DNA of 64,000 bases from RGIG9041 sp045657265 (GTDB taxonomy: Bacteria > Bacillota > Clostridia > Oscillospirales > QAKW01). Where the stretch lies: contig JAZOSU010000029.1 in NCBI GenBank assembly GCA_045657265.1, positions 42,052-106,051 of the forward strand, given 5' to 3'. This document shows, in pieces, positions 42,004-50,840 of this stretch. How positions within the stretch are numbered: the stretch's first letter is position 1; every line of letters starts with the position of its first letter. The notes under the pieces are model-generated. The model ran no database searches and was not told the DNA's origin. It saw nothing but the letters and a program-made list of their open reading frames with translations. The translations under genes were made by a program, and so were the position numbers.

Positions 42004-42880
42004 AATCTCTGCGGTTTTCTCTTATGAAAGGTTCGCTGACTTTTGTATCGGTGAGTAAACCGTATTTTTTCGGTTTTCTGAATGCGTTTCCGTGTACTTC
42101 TTCTTTTCGGTAACTGCGAAGCATACCAACGTCAAGCTCGGCAATGTAAATGCCTTCTTTTTCGTCTGCTTTGAAAACGCAGGTGTCTCTTGAACCACTA
42201 AGCTCAGGGAGATATACAACACCGTCAAACAGGGAAGATGTGCCGTTGCAATCAGGAACAGTATCAGGATAATTGCAGGTTGCTATTGCTACCATATTTT
42301 CATATGCTCTGCCGCGAAGCTGTGAAAGTCTGTTAATTTCCATCGGACAAGCGTTTGGAACAAGGATAAGCTCGGCTCCTTTTAACATAAGTATTCTTGC
42401 GCTTTCGGGAAACTCGCGGTCATAGCATATCATTGCACCTACCTGAAGCTTACCTTTTGACGTGTCAAGCTCGGTTACGTAAAAATCATCACCCGGCGTA
42501 AGATTTCTTTCAACATCAAAATCACAGGTGTGTACTTTTGCATAGATGAATTTGCGTTCTCCTTTGCGGTCGAAAAGCACTAATGTGTTTCGAGGTGCGT
42601 CACCGTACTTTTCAAGTAGGGTGATGCCTATAGCCATATCAAGCTCTTTTGCAAGAGTACCGAAAGTTTTTACAAAATCGGAATCGACGTCGATAGCTTC
42701 ACTTTTCCACTTTTCTACAGGTCTGTTGTAAATGTTGTATCCGTTGCTAAACATTTCGGGAAAAAGCGCAATGTCTGCTCCCGTTTCTTTTGCGATTTTA
42801 CAACTTTCAATGCCTTTTTGTCTGTTGTTTTCAAGCGTATCGCAAGGAGATATCTGTAATAATGCTATTTTGATTTTCAT
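42002..42880 (-). CDS. carbon-nitrogen hydrolase (nitrilase superfamily)
   Basis: A 292-residue nitrilase-superfamily amidase. The catalytic triad is visible: Glu in ALFPEMFSNGY, Lys in YAKVHTCDF and Cys in MICYDREFPE. Members hydrolyse linear amides or carbamoyl groups (N-carbamoylputrescine, omega-amides, formamides); no neighbour narrows this. No signal peptide. Confidence 0.9.
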   Translation of the reverse strand: MKIKIALLQISPCDTLENNRQKGIESCKIAKETGADIALFPEMFSNGYNIYNRPVEKWKSEAIDVDSDFVKTFGTLAKELDMAIGITLLEKYGDAPRNTLVLFDRKGERKFIYAKVHTCDFDVERNLTPGDDFYVTELDTSKGKLQVGAMICYDREFPESARILMLKGAELILVPNACPMEINRLSQLRGRAYENMVAIATCNYPDTVPDCNGTSSLFDGVVYLPELSGSRDTCVFKADEKEGIYIAELDVGMLRSYRKEEVHGNAFRKPKKYGLLTDTKVSEPFIRENRRD

Positions 42881-42923
42881 ATCTTTTTTTATCTATTCCT
42901 TCTCCTCTGCATTTTCCAAAGTA

Positions 42924-43901
42924 TCAAAAGCCTTGATTTTGAAATAATGAAATAATATCCTTCTTGATAGGTGAGGGGAAATGTTCAGTGATAGCTTCGG
43001 ATACGGCAGATATTTCATATCTGCATCCTTTTAAAGCGACAGATAATTTTTCTGATAAATCACTGTCCATAGAATCTGTGTATGCCTGTGTATCGAAAAT
43101 TATTCCGTCTTGTATCTTTAATAGGAGTTGAATGTTTCCCCAGTCAAAACGATTTTCCATTGAAAGAGAAAAATCAATAGTGCTGCCGTATAAATAGTCC
43201 CAACTTCCGTATTGCTTTGCAAGATCAGCTATATATTCCGTATCAATATCACGGATAATTTGAGCAGATAGAGAACAAACCTCATTAAAAGCTCTCAGTG
43301 TATTTTGCATTATGCTTTGACAGGTTATAGAGGGGGATAACTCTGACAGGTTAATAACTCTTGATCTTACTGATTTTATTCCTTTGGATACAAGTTTTGA
43401 CTTTGGCGGAGTGAGATATCTTGCCATCTTTTCTTTGTCAGCACAAACAAGCAAAGTGCCGTGGTGGTAACATTTACCTTTAGAATTGTAAAAAGCATTA
43501 CCTGAAAACTTTCTGCCGTTTGCAGTTATGTCGTTTCTTCCCGATATTTCTGTCTGTATCCCTTCCAAAGCACAAGCTTTCTGAATTATCTGCAAATTAC
43601 GAGTTATGTCGGCATTTTTATCAGAATACAAAAAAGTGAAATTAACGTTTCCTAAATCGTGAAAAACCGCACCGCCACCTGACAGACGCCTTGCAAGAAA
43701 TCCGCCCTCTTCATTTAGAAGAGAACATCTGCATTCTTCCCAGGGATTCTGATTTTTTCCTATAACAACAGTATTTTTATTCTGCCATAGATATAAAATG
43801 AGATTGTTATCATTCACTTTATCAAGCAGATATCTTTCGGTTGCTAAATTTGTGTATGGATTTGTGTCATTACTTATGTAATATTCTAATTTGTTTATCA
43901 T
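42924..43901 (-). CDS. lplA: lipoate-protein ligase
   Basis: A 325-residue lipoate-protein ligase A. It shows the family blocks ARRLSGGGAVFHDLGNVNFTF, GRNDITANGRKFSGNAFY and HHGTLLV, with the conserved Lys that contacts lipoyl-AMP in GRKFSG, plus a C-terminal accessory domain. The ATG at 43901 follows AAGGAAAAA; an ATG 27 bases upstream has no site. It activates scavenged lipoate and attaches it to E2 lysines. This fits the dehydrogenase operon a kilobase away, whose E2 carries a lipoyl domain. Confidence 0.93.
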   Translation of the reverse strand: MINKLEYYISNDTNPYTNLATERYLLDKVNDNNLILYLWQNKNTVVIGKNQNPWEECRCSLLNEEGGFLARRLSGGGAVFHDLGNVNFTFLYSDKNADITRNLQIIQKACALEGIQTEISGRNDITANGRKFSGNAFYNSKGKCYHHGTLLVCADKEKMARYLTPPKSKLVSKGIKSVRSRVINLSELSPSITCQSIMQNTLRAFNEVCSLSAQIIRDIDTEYIADLAKQYGSWDYLYGSTIDFSLSMENRFDWGNIQLLLKIQDGIIFDTQAYTDSMDSDLSEKLSVALKGCRYEISAVSEAITEHFPSPIKKDIISLFQNQGF

Positions 43902-43983
43902 AATCTTTTTCCTTGAATTATTCGGCACATTATATATTCGGTACTATTATAAATTTTTTCCCCCTTACAGTCAATAGTTATTG

Positions 43984-44011
43984 TTGACAAATGTTAAAAA
44001 CGTGTTAAAAT
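43984..44011 (+). promoter_or_regulatory. promoter of the DeoR gene
   Basis: TTGACA, 16-base spacer, TAAAAT. The repeats TGTTAAAA lie within it. Confidence 0.65.
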
Positions 44012-44020
44012 TGTTATAAA
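43992..44020. promoter_or_regulatory. probable DeoR operator repeats
   Basis: Three tandem copies of TGTTAWAA (43992, 44003, 44012) overlap the deoR promoter. The same motif recurs before the E2 gene. Confidence 0.55.
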
Positions 44021-44045
44021 TATAAAATTTGTGGTGAGGATTAAC

Positions 44046-44795
44046 ATGAATCATATCAGACGTGAACGTATAAAAGAGCATATTGAGTCAAACAGCGTAG
44101 TAACTATAAAGGAGCTTCAAAGCCTCTTTCCGGATGTTTCTCTTATGACGATTCATAGAGATTTAAGCGCTTTGGAACAGGATGGTGTTATTACAAAACA
44201 CAGAGGAGTTGTTAAGTTTTCAAAGTATAAAGATGACGTTGAATTTCATATTCGAATGGGTGAAAACAATACTGGAAAACTTGAAATGGTAAACAAGGCA
44301 ATAGAGATACTTCAGCCTCACAGTTCAGTTTTTTTAGATGCAGGAACGTCTAATCTGTTTCTTGCAAAAAATCTGCCTGATATAAATATAAACGTTGTAA
44401 CTACAAGTCCGGGAATTGCTTTGGAACTTTGCCGTCTCCATAATCCTGTTGTGACTATATGCGGCGGTACTATGAACAGAAGAAATTTGTCTGTTTTCGG
44501 ACAGAATACTCTTGAAATGCTTGAAAAAATCAATATAGATATTGCCTTTATCGGTGTTTCGGGATACTCTCAAAATGCTGGATTTACTTGCGGAACAGAA
44601 GCGGATATGCTTATCAAAAAAACAATAATAAATAAAGCAAGAGTCAGCGTTATGCTGTGCAGTAAAGATAAACTTGACAGACTTATGCCATATACTTTTG
44701 GGTCAATGCAGGATGCTGATTATATAATAACAGACGACGTAATGCCCGAAGAATTTGTTTGGGCAGCAAAAGAGGCAGGTACGATCATTTTGTAA
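44046..44795 (+). CDS. DeoR family transcriptional regulator
   Basis: A 249-residue DeoR regulator. The N-terminal winged helix (about 1-60) has TIKELQSLFPDVSLMTIHRDL and DGVITKHRGV. The sensor domain (about 75-249) shows VFLDAGTSNLFLAKNL, ICGGTMNRRNLSVFG and FIGVSGYSQNAGFTC, which bind phosphorylated sugars in this family. The ATG at 44046 follows GTGAGGA; the GTG at 44031 is inside that site. It probably controls the dehydrogenase-nagB operon downstream through shared repeats. Confidence 0.93.
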   Translation: MNHIRRERIKEHIESNSVVTIKELQSLFPDVSLMTIHRDLSALEQDGVITKHRGVVKFSKYKDDVEFHIRMGENNTGKLEMVNKAIEILQPHSSVFLDAGTSNLFLAKNLPDININVVTTSPGIALELCRLHNPVVTICGGTMNRRNLSVFGQNTLEMLEKINIDIAFIGVSGYSQNAGFTCGTEADMLIKKTIINKARVSVMLCSKDKLDRLMPYTFGSMQDADYIITDDVMPEEFVWAAKEAGTIIL

Positions 44796-44819
44796 TTTAT
44801 ATATTTATATAAAAAATAA

Positions 44820-44848
44820 TTGACAAAATATGTGTATGCGAATATAAT
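44820..44848 (+). promoter_or_regulatory. promoter of the dehydrogenase operon
   Basis: Consensus TTGACA, 17-base spacer, TATAAT. Confidence 0.85.
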
Positions 44849-44860
44849 GTAGGTTGGAAA

Positions 44861-44878
44861 TGTTATAAAATGTTAAAA
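44861..44878. promoter_or_regulatory. probable DeoR operator repeats
   Basis: Two copies of TGTTAWAA ten bases apart, just after the transcription start of the dehydrogenase operon, matching the repeats at 43992-44020. Confidence 0.55.
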
Positions 44879-44907
44879 TAAACAAAATGAAATAAAGGAG
44901 AATTTTT

Positions 44908-46161
44908 ATGGCAAATGCGGTTATTATGCCCAAGGCCGGTATAACAGTTGAAAGCTGTATAATCGGTACATGGGAAAAGAAAATCGGTGACCCTGTAAAA
45001 GTCGGTGATATTTTGTTTACATACGAAACTGATAAAGCAAGCTTCGAATGTGAATCAACCGAAGAGGGAACATTACTTGAAATCTTTTATCAGGAAGGTG
45101 ACGAGGTTCCTTGCCTTGTTAACGTTTGTGCTATAGGTAACGAAGGTGATGACGTATCAGCCCTTCGTCCATCTGATGCGGCAGCTGATGTTCAGACTGC
45201 ACAGGTAGAGGTCAAAGAAGAAAAAGAAGAAACTGTAGCAGCCCCCGTTGTTGCAGAGGCTACTGTTTCAGCTGACGGCAGAACAGCCGTGTCGCCAAGA
45301 GCTAAAAAACTTGCAGAGCGTGCAGGTGTGGATGCTTCGTTGGCAACACCTACAGGACCTAACGGCAGAATTATCGAACGTGACGTAAGAGAACTTATGA
45401 ATAATCCTGTAACAGCTAAAGTGGCTGTAGAAACAGCGGCTCCGGTAGCAGCTCCCGTACAGGAAGAAGAGTATGAGGATGTGAAATTCAGCGGTATCAG
45501 ACGTGCAATCAGCAAATCAATGCATACCTCACTCTCTACAATGGCTCAGCTTACGCATAATACATCTTTCGATGCGTCAACAATCCTTGCATATAGAAAA
45601 CAACTTAAAGCTATGGAAGGTGAATATGCAGGAATAACACTTGGCGATATCGTGCTTTATGCAGTTTCAAGAACACTGCTTAACCATCCCGATCTTAACG
45701 CGCATATGCTTGACGATAACAATATCCGTTTGTTCAAGCACGTAAACCTCGGTGTTGCGGTTGATACACCAAGAGGTCTTATGGTACCAACCATTTTCCG
45801 TGCAGATGAGAAGAGCCTTCTTGAAATCTCAAAAGAAGTTAAAGAACTTGCGGCAGCTTGCCGTGAAGGTAATATCAGTCCCGATAAACTCTCAGGCGGT
45901 ACGTTTACAGTATCTAACCTTGGTAATATGGGTGTTGAATCATTTACACCTGTTATTAATCCGCCTCAGACAGGTATACTTGGAGTTTGCGGTACAACAG
46001 ACAGAGTAAGAAAAGGCGCAGACGGTTCAATTCAGATATATCCTGCAATGGGACTCAGTCTTACATACGACCATCGTGCAGTAGACGGTTCACCTGCAGC
46101 AAGATTCCAGAAAGAACTCGGCTTCAATCTTGAAAACTTTACAGCGCTTTTAGCAAAATAA
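44908..46161 (+). CDS. 2-oxoacid dehydrogenase E2, dihydrolipoamide acyltransferase
   Basis: A 417-residue E2. One lipoyl domain (about 1-78) has the lipoylated lysine K43 in YETDKASFE. An Ala/Pro/Glu-rich linker leads to a peripheral-subunit-binding domain (about 128-165, VSPRAKKLAERAGV, GRIIERDV). A second linker leads to the catalytic core (about 190-417) ending with TYDHRAVDG, the HxxxDG active site. AAAGGAG precedes the ATG. First gene of an E2-E3-E1-nagB operon. Pyruvate is the likeliest substrate but acetoin or branched-chain acids are possible. Confidence 0.93.
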   Translation: MANAVIMPKAGITVESCIIGTWEKKIGDPVKVGDILFTYETDKASFECESTEEGTLLEIFYQEGDEVPCLVNVCAIGNEGDDVSALRPSDAAADVQTAQVEVKEEKEETVAAPVVAEATVSADGRTAVSPRAKKLAERAGVDASLATPTGPNGRIIERDVRELMNNPVTAKVAVETAAPVAAPVQEEEYEDVKFSGIRRAISKSMHTSLSTMAQLTHNTSFDASTILAYRKQLKAMEGEYAGITLGDIVLYAVSRTLLNHPDLNAHMLDDNNIRLFKHVNLGVAVDTPRGLMVPTIFRADEKSLLEISKEVKELAAACREGNISPDKLSGGTFTVSNLGNMGVESFTPVINPPQTGILGVCGTTDRVRKGADGSIQIYPAMGLSLTYDHRAVDGSPAARFQKELGFNLENFTALLAK

Positions 46162-46173
46162 GGAGAAGTGCAA

Positions 46174-47541
46174 ATGGAGACATATGATTTATTAGTTGTA
46201 GGCGGTGGCCCGGGCGGTTATCTGTGCGCAGAACGTGCAGCTCAGGGCGGTATGAAAGTTGCCGTATTTGAAAAAAAGGCTCTCGGCGGTACTTGCCTTA
46301 ATGAAGGATGTATTCCTACAAAAACATTTTTGAACTCATCAAAAATGTACCGTCACGCAAAAGAAAGCGAAGCATACGGCGTTGTGTCAACAGGAGTTAG
46401 CTATGACCACGCAAAAGTAGTTGAAAGAAAAGATCAGGTAGTAAAGACCTTGGTTGCAGGTGTCGGTGCTACAATGAAAAGCAATAAAGTGACAGTTGTT
46501 TCGGCAGATGCGAAAGTAAACGGACGCGGTGAAAACGGATTTTTGGTTGAAGCTGACGGTAAAGTTTATGAAGGTAAAAGACTCGTTATTGCATCAGGTT
46601 CAGAGACATTCGTTCCACCCGTGCCAGGTCTTAAAGAAGGCCTTGCATCAGGTTTTGTTGTAACAAACCGTGAAGTTCTTGATGAAAAGAAACTTCCCGA
46701 AAATCTCGTTGTTATCGGTGGCGGTGTTATAGGTCTTGAAATGGCTTATTATTTTGCAAGCGTAGGCACAAAGGTAACCGTTATCGAAATGATGCCTAAA
46801 ATCGCAGGTGCAACAGACCCCGAAATCTGTAAAGTTCTTACAGATGCATTTGTAAAAAGAGGTATGGAATTCAAACTTTCAAGTAAAGTTCTTGAAGTTA
46901 AAAAAGATAGCGTAATTTACGAAGAAAACGGTGAGAAAAAAGAAATTGCTTGTGATAAAGTGCTTCTTTCTGCAGGACGTAAACCCGCTACAGAAAATAT
47001 TGGTATAGAAACGTTACAGCTTGAAATGGACAGAGCTGCAATTAAAACCGACCGTCATCTTTGCACAAACGTTTCAGGTGTTTATGCTATCGGTGACTGT
47101 AACGGAAAACTTATGCTTGCTCATACAGCATACAGAGAAGCAGAAGTTGCAGTAAACCATATGCTCGGAATTGCAGACGAAATGCGTTATGACGTTATTC
47201 CGTCAGTAATATACACAGATCCCGAAGTTGCAAGCGTTGGCTACAGTAAAGAAGATGCCGAGAAAAAAGGTATGAAGGTAAAAGAAGTAAAACTTCCTAT
47301 GTCATATGCAGGCAGATATCTTGCTGAAACAAACGGCGGCAAAGGATTTATAAAACTCGTGGTTGACGTTGAAAATAACCGCCTTGTAGGTTGCCATATG
47401 GTAGGATCATATGCATCTGAAATAATTATGACAGCGACAATGATGGTTGATACAGAACTCACCCCGTCAAGACTTAAAAAACTGGTATTCCCGCATCCTA
47501 CAGTTGCAGAAATTATCAGAGAAGCTATATTTCACATTTAA
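46174..47541 (+). CDS. lpdA: dihydrolipoyl dehydrogenase (E3)
   Basis: A 455-residue flavoprotein disulfide reductase. The FAD-binding VVGGGPGGYLCAERA is at the N-terminus, redox-active cysteines C41 and C46 in GGTCLNEGCIPTK, the NAD-binding VVIGGGVIGLEMA in the middle and the catalytic HPTVAEIIREA His-Glu pair at the end. It reoxidises the E2 lipoyl group with NAD+. The ATG at 46174 is used because GGAGAAG lies before it; a GTG six bases upstream is too close. Confidence 0.95.
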   Translation: METYDLLVVGGGPGGYLCAERAAQGGMKVAVFEKKALGGTCLNEGCIPTKTFLNSSKMYRHAKESEAYGVVSTGVSYDHAKVVERKDQVVKTLVAGVGATMKSNKVTVVSADAKVNGRGENGFLVEADGKVYEGKRLVIASGSETFVPPVPGLKEGLASGFVVTNREVLDEKKLPENLVVIGGGVIGLEMAYYFASVGTKVTVIEMMPKIAGATDPEICKVLTDAFVKRGMEFKLSSKVLEVKKDSVIYEENGEKKEIACDKVLLSAGRKPATENIGIETLQLEMDRAAIKTDRHLCTNVSGVYAIGDCNGKLMLAHTAYREAEVAVNHMLGIADEMRYDVIPSVIYTDPEVASVGYSKEDAEKKGMKVKEVKLPMSYAGRYLAETNGGKGFIKLVVDVENNRLVGCHMVGSYASEIIMTATMMVDTELTPSRLKKLVFPHPTVAEIIREAIFHI

Positions 47542-47555
47542 GGAGGAAAAAAACA

Positions 47556-50021
47556 ATGCCTAAAAGTTTATTTGTAGATCCGGCAGAGACACGCGCTACC
47601 GGAAAAATCACTTTTGAAGACATCCCTGTAAACGCGTATAACAAAACAATTAAAGATGAACGTAAACGTTACAGCGATGATGACTTAGTACGTATTTACC
47701 GTGATATCGCAGTTCTTCGTGAATTTGAATCAATGCTTAACCAGATCAAAACACAGGGACTTTATAACGGTATAGAAACAACATATCCCGGTCCTGCTCA
47801 CCTTTCAATAGGTCAGGAAGCAGCAGCCGTAGGTCAGGCTTATTTGCTCGACCAGAACGACTTTTCATTCGGTTCACATCGTAGCCATTCTGAAATTCTT
47901 GCAAAAGCACTTTCTTGTATACATAAACTCAGCGAACAGGAACTTATGACAATAATGGAAGGTTTCCTTGGTGGTTCAGCTCTTCGCGCAACCGAAAAAT
48001 TAGGTCCTGTAAGTGATGTTAAAGAACTTGCTATCCGTTTCATTCTCTACGGAACACTTTCAGAAATATTTGCCCGTGATACAGGCTTCCATAAAGGTAT
48101 GGGCGGTTCAATGCACGCATTCTTCCTGCCTTTCGGTATTTACCCAAATAACGCTATCGTTGGTGGTTCAGCTGCTATTTCAACAGGTGCTGCTCTCTTT
48201 AAGAAAATCAACGGTAAACAGGGTATCGTAGTATGTAACGCAGGTGACGGTGCTATGGCACGTGGTCCTGTTTGGGAAGCTATGAACTTTGCCGCTATGG
48301 ATCAGTTCCATACACTTTGGGAAAATCATAAAGGCGGTATGCCTATCCTCTTTAATGTATTCAATAACTCATACGGTATGGGTGACCAGACACGCGGTGA
48401 AACAATGGGTTACGATATGCTTGCCCGTATCGGTTCAGGTATCAGCCCAACACAGTTCCATGCTGAAAGAATTGACGGCTTTAATCCGCTTGCAGTTATC
48501 GATGCAATGGAAAGAAAACTCAAAATACTCCGCGCAGGTGAAGGTCCTGTTCTTCTTGATACTGTTACATATCGTTATTCAGGTCACTCAACATCAGACC
48601 AGAACGCATATCGTACCAAGGAAGAAATCGATGCATGGCGTGAAGTTGATCCTATCATTACATATCGTAAAGCTCTCGTTGATGCAGGTGTTGCTTCTGA
48701 TTCTAAATTTGAAGAAATCCTTGCAGACGTATCAGAACGTATGACAATGATTTGTAAAGCAGCTTCAGATACATCTATCAGCCCTTACGTTGACTTCAAA
48801 AAAGATCCTGCAGTTGTAGAACGTCTTATGTTCTCAAATGAAAAAGTAGAAAAATTTGATGACAGAGAACCTGAAGTTCTTATGCCTAAGGAAGAAGTTC
48901 CTGCATATAAGAAAATAAAAGAAAAGAGCCGTTCACCAATCGTTGACGGTAAACCTGTTTCAAAAATGAAACTCTATAACCTTCGTGATGCTCTCTCAGA
49001 AGTAATCTATGACCGTTTCTATGAAGATCCTACATTGATAGCTTATGGTGAAGACTGTCGTGACTGGGGCGGTGCATTTGCTGTTTATCGTGGTATGATG
49101 GATGCATTCCCCCATAGCCGTCTTTTCAACTCACCAATTGCAGAAGCAGCTATCGTAGGTACAGCAGTTGGTTACGCACTCTCAGGCGGCCGCGCACTTG
49201 TTGAACTTATGTATGCTGACTTTATCGGTTGCGCAGGTGACGAAATCTTCAATCAGATGTCAAAATGGCAGGCAATGTCAGCAGGCATTCTTAAGATGCC
49301 TGTAATTCTCAGAGTATCAGTTGGTTCAAAATACGGTGCTCAGCATAGTCAGGACTGGACAGCTCTTTGTGCTCATATCCCCGGTCTTAAAGTATGTTTC
49401 CCTGCAACACCTTGGGAAGCAAAAGGTCTTATGGAATCAGCTCTTCGCGGTTCAGACCCTGTAGTATTCTTTGAAAGCCAGAGAATTTATGACGTTGGTG
49501 AACAGTTCCACGAAGGCGGTGTTCCTGAAGAGCGTTATGAAATCGAATTCGGTGATGTAAATAAAGTACGTGAAGGTAAAGACGTTACAATTCTTACATT
49601 GGGTGCAGCTCTCTACCGTGCAGTTGACGCTGCAAAACAGCTCAGCGAAAAATACGGAATGGAAGCAGAAATAATCAACCTTCATTCACTTGTTCCGCTG
49701 GATTATACAAAGATTATAGAATCTGTTCAGAAAACAGGCAGAGTTGTTCTTGTATCAGATGCTTGTGCACGTGGCTCATTTATGAGTGATGTTGCTAAGA
49801 ATATTACAGAATACTGCTTCGATTATCTCGATGCACCTCCTGTAGTTGTAGGCGCTCGTAACTGGATAACACCTCCATTTGAATTTGACGAATTCTTCTT
49901 CCCGCAGGCAAGCTGGATTCTTGATGCAATCCATGAAAAACTTGTTCCTCTTAAAGACTATGTAGCTGAAAACGGTTGCACAGAAACAGAATTCTTACGT
50001 CGTTCAAAAGAAGGCGTTTAA
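47556..50021 (+). CDS. 2-oxoacid dehydrogenase E1, fused alpha and beta
   Basis: An 821-residue protein carrying both E1 subunits. The alpha half (about 25-400) has SIGQEAAAVGQAYLL and the TPP/Mg2+ motif GDGAMARGPVWEA with NNSYGMGDQT. The beta half (about 475-815) has AYGEDCRDWGGAF, NSPIAEAAIVGTAVGYAL, SVGSKYGAQHSQDW and the C-terminal DACARGSF. Fused E1 proteins are known but less common than separate subunits. GGAGG precedes the ATG. It uses thiamine diphosphate to decarboxylate a 2-oxoacid and acylates E2. AoxA-type acetoin activity is not excluded. Confidence 0.92.
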   Translation: MPKSLFVDPAETRATGKITFEDIPVNAYNKTIKDERKRYSDDDLVRIYRDIAVLREFESMLNQIKTQGLYNGIETTYPGPAHLSIGQEAAAVGQAYLLDQNDFSFGSHRSHSEILAKALSCIHKLSEQELMTIMEGFLGGSALRATEKLGPVSDVKELAIRFILYGTLSEIFARDTGFHKGMGGSMHAFFLPFGIYPNNAIVGGSAAISTGAALFKKINGKQGIVVCNAGDGAMARGPVWEAMNFAAMDQFHTLWENHKGGMPILFNVFNNSYGMGDQTRGETMGYDMLARIGSGISPTQFHAERIDGFNPLAVIDAMERKLKILRAGEGPVLLDTVTYRYSGHSTSDQNAYRTKEEIDAWREVDPIITYRKALVDAGVASDSKFEEILADVSERMTMICKAASDTSISPYVDFKKDPAVVERLMFSNEKVEKFDDREPEVLMPKEEVPAYKKIKEKSRSPIVDGKPVSKMKLYNLRDALSEVIYDRFYEDPTLIAYGEDCRDWGGAFAVYRGMMDAFPHSRLFNSPIAEAAIVGTAVGYALSGGRALVELMYADFIGCAGDEIFNQMSKWQAMSAGILKMPVILRVSVGSKYGAQHSQDWTALCAHIPGLKVCFPATPWEAKGLMESALRGSDPVVFFESQRIYDVGEQFHEGGVPEERYEIEFGDVNKVREGKDVTILTLGAALYRAVDAAKQLSEKYGMEAEIINLHSLVPLDYTKIIESVQKTGRVVLVSDACARGSFMSDVAKNITEYCFDYLDAPPVVVGARNWITPPFEFDEFFFPQASWILDAIHEKLVPLKDYVAENGCTETEFLRRSKEGV

Positions 50022-50047
50022 TAGTAAATCAAAGGAGATAAATTAAA

Positions 50048-50779
50048 ATGTATCATACAAGAGTTTTAGTTGCTAAAAATGCTGACGAAGCAGGTAAACT
50101 TGCAGCAGACGTTTTTGAAACAGAAATTCAGAAAAAACCTGCTTGCGTAATCGGTCTTGCAACAGGCTCAACACCACTGCCGCTTTATAAAGAACTTATC
50201 GCCCGTGAAAAAGCAGGAAAGATCGACTTTACAAAAGTTCGTTCTGCAAACCTTGACGAATATAAAGGCCTTGCTCCTACACACGAACAGAGCTATCGTA
50301 AATTTATGCAGGATAATTTATTTGATCACATTTCAATCAAACCTGAAAATACTATCGTTCCTCTCGGTCTTGCAGAAGATATTCCTGCAATGTGCAACGA
50401 ATATGAGCAGAAAATTGAAGAATGGGGCGGGGTAGACCTTCAGCTTCTTGGTATCGGTCACGATGGTCATATCGGTTTTAATGAACCCGACGATTATTTT
50501 CCTGCACAGACTCACGAAGTTAAACTTACAGAAATGACAATCAATGCAAATAAACGCTTTTTCAACTCTGTTGATGAAGTTCCGAAAGCCGCAATAACAA
50601 TGGGTATCGGTACTATAATGGCAGCTAAGAAAATCGTTATGGTTGTTACAGGCGCAGATAAAAAAGAAATTCTGAAGAAAACAATCTGTGGTCCTGTAGA
50701 TCCTCAGGTACCTGCATCAATTCTTCAGTTCCATCCTGATGTAACTCTCATCTGTGACGAAGATGCATATCCATTTTAA
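50048..50779 (+). CDS. nagB: glucosamine-6-phosphate deaminase
   Basis: A 243-residue NagB. GLATGSTPLPLYKEL (phosphate loop), ANLDEYKGL (catalytic Asp) and GIGHDGHIGFNEP (active-site His) are all present, with KAAITMGIGTIM near the end. It converts glucosamine-6-phosphate to fructose-6-phosphate and ammonia. AAGGAGAT precedes the ATG. It is 26 bases after the E1 gene and followed by a terminator, so it is the last gene of the dehydrogenase operon, an unusual partner for that complex. Confidence 0.95.
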   Translation: MYHTRVLVAKNADEAGKLAADVFETEIQKKPACVIGLATGSTPLPLYKELIAREKAGKIDFTKVRSANLDEYKGLAPTHEQSYRKFMQDNLFDHISIKPENTIVPLGLAEDIPAMCNEYEQKIEEWGGVDLQLLGIGHDGHIGFNEPDDYFPAQTHEVKLTEMTINANKRFFNSVDEVPKAAITMGIGTIMAAKKIVMVVTGADKKEILKKTICGPVDPQVPASILQFHPDVTLICDEDAYPF

Positions 50780-50792
50780 TAGTTAACCTATA

Positions 50793-50832
50793 AGAAAAAG
50801 ACAACTTTCAGCTTTGAAAGTTGTCTTTTTTA
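50793..50832. terminator. bidirectional terminator
   Basis: Stem with arm AAAAAGACAACTTTCA between nagB and the convergent choloylglycine hydrolase gene. Confidence 0.85.
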
Positions 50833-50840
50833 TTGTGTTT

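Noticed and set aside
48013..48744. out-of-frame plus-strand frames inside the E1 gene
   Set aside because: Shadows of the intact E1 frame.
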